From the NCBI GenBank assembly GCA_003024785.1, contig PUQB01000326.1:124001-188000 (forward strand): a DNA stretch of 64,000 nt, read 5' to 3'. Shown here piece by piece: positions 21,290 through 31,460 of the stretch. The first letter of the stretch is position 1; each line of letters begins with the position of its first letter. This DNA is from Selaginella tamariscina (taxonomy: Eukaryota > Streptophyta > Lycopodiopsida > Selaginellales > Selaginellaceae). The translations under genes were made by a program, and so were the position numbers. The notes below the pieces were generated by a model. That model was not told the DNA's origin. It saw only the letters and a program-made list of their open reading frames with translations, and ran no database searches.

Positions 21290-22761
21290 ACAAGTGAAGT
21301 GGAGCCCTCAGAGAAGTCTGCAAAGAAACCCAGTAAGACGCCGAAGGCTAAGTCTGTTCAATCTATAAAGGATGTAGACAACGATTTCAAGCTCACATGG
21401 TTGAAGCCTTTAAATGGAACAACGATGGAGGAGATGGAAGTCTTGGCTGATTTGGTGATTGATGGCAAATTACAGATTAACAACAGCAGCCCCACCTCTC
21501 CTTTTCATCTCAAGGCAATGGAGTTGAAGACGGTCAGGCACTTCAAGGAGTGGTTGGGAATACACTGCCACAAACTGGGTTGGATTTCGGCTTCAACATA
21601 CGAAGAGGTCAGCAAATATTTGCATGTGACAAATGATGATATGCTTGTCGAATGGGTGAATCAATCAGAAGATCTGGGCAAGAAATCTATTGCACGCCAA
21701 CGCCAAATAAGGAGAACATTGGATGACGCCTTCTCTTATGGCAGTCCTTCAGCAGCGGAGAACCGAGTTGAACCTTATAAAGGAGGATGCTACGAATCAC
21801 GACAAGCCCTACAGATGTTTGTTGTTGGATTCGGAGACTTTATGGGGTACCATCACTGCTTGTAGGAAACCGTTTCAATTGTTCGTGATGGATCGGCGGG
21901 TGTCAAAAAATCCTTCGACAGACAGGACACTAGAGGATTTGGTGGAGAAACTTAGCCGTGCAAGTATGTACAAAGAAGGTATTTATTATTGAATTCATAC
22001 TTGCACTCTTGACTGATATCTACGTTTTCAGGTATTTATTTCTTGATTCTTGCTCATGTCACCGATACCTTTGCCTTCTCCTTTGCCAAGAGGAATAAAC
22101 ATCGTTGGACAGGATTTTATATGAATGATGCTGATCCGAAGTGCATTGATTCGGTTGTTCACTTGGTTGTTAGGAATGCGCCAAACAGTTTCAAACTTCC
22201 AAATGACTGGCCAGGCATCTGTTTGCACTCCAACGGCCCTGAACCTCCATCCGATACACCGATAGTGAGAGTGACGTATTCGGCAATGTACGTTATCCAA
22301 ACATCACAAGTCAAGCGGCACGGAGCATCGTCAACTTGATCAGGGGTCCTCACAGTGATGCGTGGGTTTTTGACTACTGCACTAGGGGGTCCGTCTTGAA
22401 GGAGTGTTACCTTCGGCATACATGTGTTTTGCCGTTGAAAAGGATAAGACCATGGTTGAGGACCTGAACAAGTGGATAGATAGGTTCTCAACTACCCCAA
22501 CGAATCCATAAAGGAGTATTTGAGAAAGTTCCCTCCGATAAGTGCGATAGCTCTGAAGACGAATCTGGTTCAATGTCGGAGTCTGAGGACGAACTTCAAT
22601 CAGATATTAGACCGGAAGTTATCTCGAGGAGTACAGAACATTCGCACACTCCATTACCCATGGAAACATCAATAGAAGATACAGAAGATCTGAACCATCT
22701 CACAAGCGGCTTAGACCTTCTTCGCCTCACTCAGAAGGTAATAGCGAAGAAGAATTGTTAA
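21290..22761 (+). pseudogene. Methyltransferase-like C-terminal half
   Basis: The segment YRCLLLDSETLWG, about 30 codons before LVEKLSRASMY, sits where N6-adenine/N4-cytosine methyltransferases carry the catalytic DPPY/NPPY motif, but here it reads DSET. FDYCTRGSVLKECY followed by CVFAVEKDKTMVEDL (22,365-22,470) resembles the S-adenosylmethionine-binding FxGxGT...E motif. A Glu/Ser-rich tail (ESGSMSESEDELQSD) ends at the TAA at 22,761. The order motif IV then motif I fits the beta class. With the catalytic motif replaced, the protein may bind rather than methylate. Assignment to the fold is inference. The intact-frame sister exon at 44,557-45,100 shows the same residues. Confidence 0.45.
21979..22031 (+). 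other. Intron in the methyltransferase-like region
   Basis: 53 bp, donor GTATTTATTATTG and acceptor CTACGTTTTCAG. Splicing joins SMYKEG to IYFLILAHV in frame, whereas read-through meets a TGA at once. The same intron sits in E4 (44,497-44,548) and in reverse in E3 (about 47,612-47,664). Confidence 0.7.
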
Positions 22762-22947
22762 TGAGTGACGAATAGTTGTAAATGAGTGTAACATAAGGCA
22801 TTTTTGTATATTTCGTTTATATTTGTACAGAAAATAAATTCTCAAGGATTAATGAAGCTTTTAGTTCAAACATGGGTCACACATTAACAAGGTAAATAAT
22901 ATACCTTGATAATTTTAAGGTCAGCTAATTATCATTTTGCAGATGTA

Positions 22948-23950
22948 ATGAAAATTGAGAACATGGATTTTCAGCATTGGCATGAGGTAAGAGAGGGGTT
23001 TGGCGACAATTTCTTGTGCCACATGTCAGAATGACAGAGTTCATGCAGGAAATGGATAATAATGCAGCTCAAAACATCGTTACCATGGGGGCCACTTCAG
23101 TTTTTTCATCATCATTTTTATTGGCTTCAGTTCCGAAATCAATTTCTTCAGCGCATGCAATATCTGAATCTTGTAAGGATGATGTACAATTAAATGATGA
23201 AGGGATAGGCAACGAGATAGTGGCAACGGATAAATGTGAAAGGGAGCAAACAAGTGATTTGCAAAGTATTCAAGAGGCAACGCTATCATGTTACTCATGG
23301 CCATATTGTGTTGTTGGATGTCAATGGTGTTCTGCTTCATCGACAAAGGCCCGAGGATAGGAAAAAAAAATCAAACAAGGAGATTTCATTCCTTGTCATG
23401 GTAAATTTCGATATGATATTATTTTTCGTCCAGGGTTGGATCGTCTCTTTCAAAAGCTTAAGGAGATGGGTGCGCTTGTGGGGATTTGGTCATGCATGCA
23501 GATTCATAACTTAACACCGCTGTTGAATTTGCTTAAGAAACATTGTAGTGTTGCAGAAGAGGTGATTCGTAAAGATTGGATTTTTGACCAGCGAATATGT
23601 TATAAACCTCTCGAATTTCACAATATAAGAAAGGAAAGCAAGCCATACTTCTTCAAGAATGAAAGAATAATTGGGACTCATGGGGAGATCAGTCGCTTAA
23701 GGATAATGAAGAATGCACATATTTAGTAGTAGACGACTCTCCTCAGAAGGCTATGCTCAACCAAAACATTGCTTGTATTCATCCAATCACTTTCGATCCA
23801 TATTCTGATACCGATATCATGGATGAGCTAGTGAACTACTTGGATACGTGCCTCAGAAAGAAGAATCTCGAAAATTTTTGTGAGCAGTATCCACCGTATC
23901 AACATTTCCTGAAGCTTTTCTTTCTCGTGATTTTGAATTTTATAAAATGA
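22948..23950 (+). pseudogene. HAD-superfamily FCP1/NIF-like phosphatase, broken
   Basis: The catalytic region is clear. HIVLLDVNGVLLHRQRP (about 23,301-23,350) holds the nucleophile Asp, in the DxNGVL form known in a plant FCP1-homology family. FRPGLDRLFQKLKEMG and VGIWSCM (23,425-23,500) carry the second motif, KPLEFHNIRKE follows, and LVVDDSPQKAML (about 23,730-23,760) is the acidic motif. The end, LRKKNLENFCEQYPP, also fits that family. The family dephosphorylates phosphoserine or is uncharacterised in plants, and the substrate here is unknown. Upstream is a Ser-rich N-terminal part (MTEFMQEMDNNAAQNIV). Frameshifts lie near 23,035, 23,283, in the A9 run at 23,362-23,370, and near 23,655. 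It follows the methyltransferase-like gene by about 190 bp on the same strand in every copy that keeps both. Confidence 0.75.
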
Positions 23951-24485
23951 AGGATAGCAACCGGGCGCTTTATAATATTATTCTTAAGGAACGTCATTTT
24001 TAGATGAGCCTTTATGCAGACCTTCTTATTACATCTTATGTATTAACAAGGATGGCAACTCCCAATTGCATTCGTGAGAGTGTTAGTGGTGGCAACAACA
24101 TCAAGATATTGACCAAAATGATTTGATTAATCCGGAGAGTGATGATTTAGACAAAATGAGGATTTCTCTTATATGGTTAGGAAGAAAGTATTTATAAATA
24201 AATTAACATGTTGATAAGAAATGATTTCATTTGTAATTATGTTTGATAGTATTTCTTCATTATTGTAAACTATTTTTAGAATAATATGAATATTCTAAGA
24301 TATTTTAGGAATATTCCTTACTAAGTAAGGTTATTGAAGGATTAATTAATTAATTAATTAATATTTAAGGCTTAATTACATATTAATTAAATGATTAATT
24401 AATAATTAAAACTTAAGTATTAATTAGTAATTTATTTTATATTCCCATTTTCACGTATCATGCCCACTTTAGTTACAACGTGCAT
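23951..24485 (+). repeat. 3' tail and terminus of E1
   Basis: AT-rich, with an ATTAATTAATTAATTAAT run at 24,343-24,361 and the terminal block CATGCCCACTTTAGTTACAACGTGCAT split across 24,460-24,485. The block recurs, in either orientation, at 9295, 24,775, 27,993, 43,665 and 45,199. Confidence 0.65.
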
Positions 24486-24774
24486 TCATATGAATTATAT
24501 TGCATTCAACATACATCCTACTCAAATATTTATTTGGTAATAACTTAACAATAAGTTAATTCAAGAGAGAAACTAATTAAATAAGTTATTACTCCACAAT
24601 AAATGGTACTTATTCTTTATCATGGCCTTGTTTAAGACTTATAATCAATGTTTTATCTTTTTACAAAGAGTATTAATGTTCTAAATACTGCTCAAATTGC
24701 TTGAGTGTATAATTTGTTATTTAGATTCAACAACCAAGTCTTCAATTCTTTGAGTTTGGCTTAATTTAAGCAAT
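24486..24774. other. Spacer between inverted E1 and E2
   Basis: About 290 bp of AT-rich DNA with no open frame, lying between the 3' ends of E1 (plus) and E2 (minus), which face each other here. Confidence 0.5.
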
Positions 24775-25189
24775 ATGCATGTTGTAACTAAAATGGGCAT
24801 GATACATAAAAATGGAATATAAAATAAATTATTAATTAATACTTAGTTTTAATTATTAATTAATTATTTAATTAATATATAATTAAGTTTTAAATATTAA
24901 TTAATTAACAAATTAATCCTTCATTAACCTTACTTAGTAAGAAATATTCCTAAAATATCTGAAAATACTCCATTGTAAAAATATTTACAATAATTAAAAA
25001 ATACTTTCAAACATAATTACAAATGAAATCATTTCCTTATCAACCTGTTAATCTTTTTGTAATTACTTTTTGCCTTAACTATATAGAGAAATCTCCTCAT
25101 TTTATCTAAGTCATCACTCTTCGAATTAATTAAATCATTTTGGTCAATATCTTTATGTTGTTGCCACCACCTAACACTCTCAAAATGTA

Positions 25190-26290
25190 GTTAGGAGTTG
25201 CCATCCTTGTTAATACATAAGCTGTGATAAGAAGAGGAGTGCATAAAGGTTTATTTAAACAATGACATTCCTTAATATAATATTCGGTTGCTTTCCTTTA
25301 ATTTATAAATTCAAAATCACGAGAATAAAAGTGTCAGGGTATGTTTTATATAGTGGATATTGCTCACAAAAGTTTTTCAAGATTCTTCTTTTTGAGGCAC
25401 ATATCCAAGTTCATCCATGGTATTAATATTAGAATATGGGTCAAAAGTGATTGGATGGATACAAGCAATGTTTTGGTTAAGTATAGCCTTAGAAGAGAGT
25501 CGTTTACTAGTAAGATATGTGCATTCTTCATTATTCTTAACTGATTAATCTCCCAATGAAGCCCAATTAATCTTTTCATTCTTGAAGAAGTATGGCTTAC
25601 TTTCCTTTTTTACATTGTAAATTCGAGAGGTTTTAATATATTCGTTGGTCAAAATCTAATCTTTACGAAATCACCTTTTCTATAACACTACAATGTTTGT
25701 TAAGCAAATTCAGCAGTGGTGTCAAGTTGTGAAACTACATGCATGACCAAATCTCCACAAGTGCACCCATCTTCTTAAGCTTTTAAAAGAAATTGTCCAA
25801 TCCCAAACGAAAATGATATTATATTGAAATTTACCATGATAACAAATGAAATCACCATGTTTGATTTCCTTTTCTTTGTCCTCAGGCCTTTGTTAATGAA
25901 TCAAAAACACCATTGACATTCAACAACACAATATGACCATGGGTAACAAGGGACAACGTTGCCTTTGAATGCTTTGCAACTCACTTGTTTGGTCCATTTT
26001 ATATTTATCTTTTAATGCTATATTATTACTTATCCTTTTATTATTACTTGTACATCATCATTACAAAATTTAAATATTACAGGCGCTGAAAAAAGTGATT
26101 TAGGAATTGAAGGTAATAGAAATGGTGATGCAGAAACTGAAGTGGTCCCCATAGTAATAAATGTTTTGAGATGGATTATTATCCATTTCCTGTATGAACT
26201 CTATTATTCTGACATGTGGCACAAAATTTTTTTGCCACACCTCTTTCTTACCTCATGCTTTTGAAAATCCATGTTCTTAACAGTTTTATT
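25190..26290 (-). pseudogene. HAD/FCP1-like gene copy in E2
   Basis: Reverse complement of the 22,948-23,950 gene with many substitutions and indels. Segments equivalent to the VNGVLL nucleophile (about 25,905), VGIWSCM (about 25,745), the DDSP region (about 25,497, reading VNDSLL) and LKKKNLEKL (about 25,370) are recognisable. The Asp pair of DDSP is altered (VND), so even the fold would be inactive. It is more diverged from E1 than E4 is. Confidence 0.65.
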
Positions 26291-26419
26291 ACATCTGTAA
26301 AATGATAATTAACTGGCCTTATAATTACCAAAGTATATTATTTACCTTTTTAATTTTTGAGAATTTATTTTCTGTACAAATATAAATGAAATAAATAAAA
26401 ATGCCTTATGTTACACTCA

Positions 26420-27062
26420 TCTATAATTATTTGTCACTCTATCAACACATTATCAATGCTTCTCTGCTGTTACCTTTTGAGTGAGGTGAAAAATGTCTTA
26501 ACCGTTTGGAAGATCGTTCAACATTTTTGTTTCTTTTATTGATGTTTCCATGGTTAATAGAGTAAGTGAATGTTATGTACTCCTTGAAATAACTTCTAGT
26601 GTAATATTTGGTTCAAGATCATTCTCAGACTCCAATATTGAACCAAATTCCTCTTCAAAGCTATTGCACTTCTCAGAAGGGAACTTTCCTAAATACTCAT
26701 GTATGGGTTTGTTAGGGTAGTTAGTTAAGAACCTCTCTATCTACTTGTTCAAGTCATGGACTATGGTCTTATCTTTTTCAACAGCAAACACACAATGTAT
26801 CCTGAAGGTAACACTCCAAGACGGATCCCCTAGTGCATTAGTAAAAAACCCATGCATCATTGTGCGGACCCTTGATCAATTAAACAATGCTCCATGCAGG
26901 TTGTCTTATAATGTTTGGATAACGTACATTGTTGAATACGTCCCTCTGATGGTGGTTCATGCTCGTTGGAGTGAAAACAAATGCCTAACCAGTCATTTGA
27001 AAGTTTGAAATTATTTGGCGTATTCTTAATAACCAAGTGAACAATCGTATCAATACATCTAA
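26420..27062 (-). pseudogene. Methyltransferase-like gene fragment in E2
   Basis: Minus-strand match to the 22,120-22,790 region: NNFKLSNDW and the segment before the S-adenosylmethionine-like motif are seen near 26,990-26,880, and the acidic tail near 26,640-26,560. Indels break the frame repeatedly. The 5' half is absent. Confidence 0.55.
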
Positions 27063-27696
27063 AATCAGCATCATTGGGGTGGTGGGATTAATCTCGTCAC
27101 CACTTCAAGCATGTGGGTGACAAATAAAGAAATATAAAAACTTATAAAATATATATAAACATGTATATATATATACAATTGTGTGTGTGTGAGAGAGAGA
27201 TAAAGAAATTACATATATACAAATACACACATACATATACATTCAAGAGAGAGATAAAGTAATTATATATATATATACAAATACACAGGTACATACACAC
27301 AGTTTGTGTGTGTGTGTGTGTAAGAAATAAATAAATAAATTATAATATACACACACACACACACATATATGTATATACATGTGTGTGTGTGTGTGTGTGT
27401 CTGTGTCTGTGTGAAAGATACATAAATTAAATTATACATATAATACACACACACACACACACATATATGTATATGTATATACATGAGTGTGTGTGTGTGT
27501 GCGAGAGATAGATAAATATATTATATTATACATATAACACACATATATATTTGTATATGTATATATATAAGTGCGGCGGGATTAATCCCGTCACCATTTC
27601 AAGCATGTGTGTGTATGATAAATAAAGAAATATAAAAAACTTATAAAATACATATAAACATATATATATATATATACATACAATTGTGTGTGTGTG
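27063..27696. repeat. Duplicated palindrome plus microsatellite block
   Basis: A segment with the palindrome variant GGGATTAATCTCGTCACC, CAAGCATGTG, an AAATATAAAAACTTATAAAA stretch and CAATTGTGTGTGTG occurs at 27,070-27,190 and again at 27,573-27,696. CA/TG, TA and GAGA tracts lie between (27,190-27,560). It is a shortened version of the array-plus-microsatellite part of E1. Confidence 0.7.
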
Positions 27697-27993
27697 TAAG
27701 GCATTTTTGTATATTTCATTTATATTTGTACAAAAAATAAAAAGCTTAAGGAGAATGGGTGCACTTGTGGGATTTGGTTATGCATGCAGTTTCACAACTT
27801 GACACCACTGTTGAATTTGCTTAACAAACATTGTAGTGTTGTAAAAAAGGTGATTCATAAAGATTGGATTTTTTACCAGCAAATATATTATAAACCTCTC
27901 GAATTTTACAATGTAATAAAGGAAAGTAAGCCTAGGAATTTATTTTATGTTCCCATTTTCATGTATCATGCCCATTTTAGTTACAACATGCAT
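27697..27993 (+). mobile_element. E5, internally deleted E derivative
   Basis: About 297 bp built of three E1 pieces in order: the gene-to-gene spacer (like 22,796-22,837), the middle of the HAD gene (like 23,455-23,642), and the terminus (like 24,425-24,485), ending TTAGTTACAACATGCAT. The junctions are at about 27,740 and 27,932. It is the size of a MITE-like non-autonomous derivative, though only one terminus is recognisable. Confidence 0.65.
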
Positions 27994-30104
27994 GACTTTC
28001 CTATGTAGTAGTTGTAAAATGTCCCCCATCGAGTATCCTACCTAACACTAAAGGTATAACTCTCCCAAACTTCATTCCCATTGCCCTTACACGTCCTACC
28101 AACCTAGTGGTTGAGTCCTTGCTTCAGCCACTTCATCCATGCTAGATTAGGAACAACTCTCACAACTAAGTTGAACACACATTCTAACTCATTAGTTAAG
28201 CATTGTTGTGTCGTTGGCTAATTGTGATTGTGAATACTTGGGTACACTTGGACAAGGCTTTTTAATGTGCAAACGAGTTATTAAACAAAATGAGTTGGTT
28301 AACTCTTTTAATGCAACGTACTTGGATACAACAATTCAGATTCACTAATGATAAGGGTATGCAAACCCTTAGAGTATGACGTATCTACATAAGCTAGAAG
28401 TTACAGCAACATAAAGGGTGTGCCTTAATAAGTTTATGCCAATGGGGAGGAAGTAATGATTTCTTTTAAGACACTTATATGCTTGCCACTCTTACTCAAT
28501 TTAATATTCATGATCCCATACCTATTAAATAAAATTGGTTGAAGCGCTCTTGTATTAAATTTGATTTAAAGTGTAATTAGCCCAAGTACCTTTAAACCCT
28601 ACCCCAAGAAGTTAGGGCAACTCTAGGGCTAGGGGTGTTCCTAACCTTATTCAGCATGTCGAACTCACATAAGCCAATATGGACATAGACTAAGACTTGA
28701 TAAGAGGGGTGATGCATAACCAACTAAATTATGAGTGTTGTTCTTAACTTGGCATGAATGAATTGGCATAAGCAAGGTCTCAACCATTAGCCTTGCCCCT
28801 AAACTCTACTCCATGGGGTTAGGACAACTTTAGGGCTAGGTCAGTTGACACATCAAATTAACTTAACACATTTATGAACACTGATTTTGATGAAACTAAA
28901 GGAGTGCATTCTTGAAGAGAGCCTTGTCAAGTGAGTTACATAGGTTTTTTCTAACTACAAATGAGAGATGAAGGTAGGTTTTGCGGTGGGCTTTAACAAG
29001 AAACCCTACTGAAGATAGAAAAGGCATATTTAAATGGGGAAATTCAAGCTTGTGCTATGCATATGATACATATGGACATTTTATGTTGAAGTGCCCAAAG
29101 GGAAGTTGAACCTAATGAAGGAAGAGTTCTCATCTGGTTGTGTATGAGTAGCTCTAGAAAGATTGTCCAATCCTATACCTTGAAGTGCTTGGTAGAGCTT
29201 GCAAGTGTTCAATACCAAAGAGTTTGCATCTTCATGTGGGAATGTTTCAGATGTGTGTTGGTAAGCCAAGTCCATTGACTTGGAGATTGTTCTTACAAAG
29301 CCAACTCAAGTGATTTCACAACTCTTTTTGGGTTGAAATCTAGAGAAGTTTGTGTATGTACATGCGCTTCCATGACAATTCTTAGATACATCTTGACTTT
29401 GAAGGTAATATTCTTGGTGAAGAACTTATCTTGAGTGTTATCAGGAACATCCCTTTAAGAGTGGGAGTGGTGGCCCGTGATTGCTTTCATTACTCATGTT
29501 AGTTAAACCAAGAAGAAGGATAACTTATATATTAATTATTCATTGAGTGAAGAATACATGGCGTAGGACCTCTACCTTACATTAGTGAGAAACTATTCTA
29601 GCTCAAGGCTATCACCCAAAGAGAACTAGTGCTTCACTAGCTATCAAAAAGACCACCATGAACCTATATGTTGCGAAGGAGGCACTTGCTAACTAGAAGT
29701 TTGGAGACAAGGTGAAAAGAGCTAATAGAAAGGTGGATAGTAGTTGCAAGACAGTAACAATCATTGCCATTGCACCCATGTAGGGGAGTTGACTATGACT
29801 CATATTGAATACCTAACATTGATGACATTTACATGACAAATTCAACTATAATGAGGGTGTACCAAGGCACTTAGATGCCTTGAATTGGTGGTGCCTATAT
29901 CCATGGAAGGAGGGAGCACCAATGATGCCTCAAAACTAGGAGGTTAGTGAGGAAGTATACCAATAGGGTGGCAACCTTTAGACCATGCTGACATATATGA
30001 AAGGAGTGACCATGTAGTTAAGGAAGCACCACTACATGAAAAAGACACAGATAGTAGATGCTAGGGAGATCCACTATTTTTAAGAAACCAACACGTGTTG
30101 CCAA
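27994..30104. other. Repeat debris, no gene recognised
   Basis: Bases 28,050-28,850 contain scattered pieces resembling the inner part of X LTRs (for example GGGCAACTCTAGGGCTAGGG near 28,615 and GCAAGGTCTCAACCA near 28,764). From 28,900 to 30,100 no open frame exceeds about 64 codons and I recognise no domain. It may be a very old retroelement interior. Confidence 0.4.
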
Positions 30105-31460
30105 TGTTAGAGCTTTAACCCGAAGGGCTAACATGTGGCAACACGTGTTTGCCAAGTGGCCATTTGGCGTTAACACCCTAGGGTCCTAACCTAAGTCCCC
30201 TAAAATGTCTAACCTCTAAACCTTAGAGGATAATCCTAGCAGACTTTAGGATTCTACCCCCAAAGACCTAGTCATGTTCATGCCCTAACTTCACCAAAAA
30301 GACATGCCTTGCACATACCCTCATGACAGAGCTAAGGCATTATGACTTATCCATTGAGGAATCACTCTCATCCGGGAGTACAACTCCTTTAGGGCATCAA
30401 AAGGTGCCCTAAACCATGACTAGCCCTAAGGGTTTGAGTGGCCAAGTCATACCTAAACCTCAAGAATGGGCTCTTACTACTGAGCTTAGGTTGTTCAACC
30501 CTTGTATCCCAAGAAGAACACCCCCTAGCCAAGTGTGCTAATAGTACACCCAATTATGAAACCTAACCTCCCTTGAGCTGATGCCCAAGGCTTAACACCC
30601 TGATACGAGCACAAGCATGTGTGCTTATTAAAGTATTCAACCCCTCAATGTTGAGCTCATGAGACAACCCCAAAGGGCGTGCCTTGCGCATTGTACTATA
30701 TGGAATTTAACTTAGTATCACATTTTCATGTGACGCTGTTTCCCAAGATGTTGGCCATCTCACCATAACCCCTCAGATTCAAGAGTTACACTTGGTGCCA
30801 CGAACATGGTTCACAAGTGCCAATTCTAGAACCCTATGTGAATCATTAGGAACTTTGCAAAAAGAACATGTTATGCCTATAGTTGAACAATGACATAAAT
30901 GTGCTATGCTTAATTTTCTAGTTTTGACGTGGAGGAGGAAGTTGAAGACATGCTTTAACCTTTGACCCTTGAACATGTAATTCGACAAAATCTCCTATGC
31001 ATGGATTTGCCAGCATTAAGGGTAAGCTACCCTAAATGTGAGACGTACCCCTATCGTTCGAAAGTTGGGACAACACAATAGAGGGTTGTGCCTTGACGAC
31101 ACAAGCTAGAGCTTGCACCAGTAAAAGAATAACAAGCTCAATTATGAACCCATGAACTCTTATTACATATCCTACTTAATATATGTGACAGAGGCCCTCC
31201 ATCTTTTCATGTTTTACTAGCAAATTCCAATGGGAATATACTTGATGAGTTTAACTAAATGACTCTAAACCCTAACTTGAGGGATTTAGGGCGTGGGATG
31301 TTTTTACCAATATTTAATATGTCAAACTCACTCAAATTAACCAATAACTCAACCGAGACACATAAAATGAAGGTAAGAGTTTTTTAGAAGGTATTAAGTG
31401 CTACCTTTACCTAGAGTTTCCCAAGGTATTTAGGGCCAGCCTTTCGAACTATCTCTAAGA
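30105..31460 (-). repeat. X-type LTR, truncated
   Basis: Left end TGTTAGAGCTTTAACCCG, with a self-complementary GTTAG...CTAAC terminus. It runs through the shared blocks and the hairpin near 30,715-30,740, and fades after 31,460 without reaching the CTATGACA end. It lies in inverted orientation to the LTR starting at 32,169. Confidence 0.65.

Larger units (their letters stand above)
18702..22761 (+). pseudogene. ParB-like plus methyltransferase-like gene, broken
   Basis: I assemble this as one multi-exon gene. Exon 1 starts at the ATG at 18,702 (MESSSNSG) and is cut by a GT-AG intron at 18,725-18,792. The next part (to 19,289, then from 20,252) has no known domain. A ParB/sulfiredoxin-like domain follows at about 20,560-20,990, with the signature YYIISGQHTITAAQRLL. 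A central basic linker (KPSKTPKAKS) comes next, then a methyltransferase-like domain at 21,700-22,500 and an acidic tail to the TAA at 22,761. Small introns lie at 21,074-21,134 and 21,979-22,031. Damage: frameshifts near 19,005, 20,340, 20,572 and 21,280; in-frame TGA codons at 19,231 and 21,026; several one- to four-base losses after 22,260; and an LTR insertion. ParB-methyltransferase pairings are known in phage and plasmid proteins, and finding one in an intron-bearing plant-type gene is unusual. The assembly of parts is inference. Confidence 0.55.
16500..24485 (+). mobile_element. Element E1: array, ParB/MTase-like gene and HAD gene
   Basis: This composite unit is, in order: a 16.5-16.7 kb minisatellite, a leader (16.74-17.0), a microsatellite block (17.0-17.65), a palindrome array (17.67-18.37), a ParB/methyltransferase-like gene (18.70-22.76), a HAD/FCP1-like gene (22.95-23.95) and an AT-rich tail ending GTTACAACGTGCAT. 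Parts in the same order recur in reverse at 24,775-27,120 (E2) and 45,199-49,640 (E3), and deletion derivatives end with the same terminus (9295, 27,993). That pattern identifies a mobile unit. No transposase, reverse transcriptase or terminal inverted repeat was recognised, so the class is unknown. The right end is well supported. The left end is only the limit of similarity with E3. A retrotransposon LTR at 19,290-20,251 is a later insertion. Confidence 0.55.
24775..27120 (-). mobile_element. Element E2, inverted partial copy
   Basis: Starts with the common terminus ATGCATGTTGTAACTAAAAT at the left and runs on the minus strand through the tail, the HAD gene and the C-terminal part of the methyltransferase-like gene, with a single palindrome copy at about 27,075. 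The ParB half, most of the array and the leader are missing. Facing E1, it makes an inverted repeat of roughly 2.3 kb per arm. Confidence 0.7.

Noticed and set aside
24486-24774. Divergent promoter between E1 and E2
   Set aside because: The two elements converge with their 3' ends here, so a shared promoter is not expected and no TATA-type signal stands out.
28900-30100. Copia-type reverse transcriptase relic
   Set aside because: A KAYLNGE-like stretch near 29,020 hinted at it, but no YVDD, integrase or RNase H motif followed in any frame.
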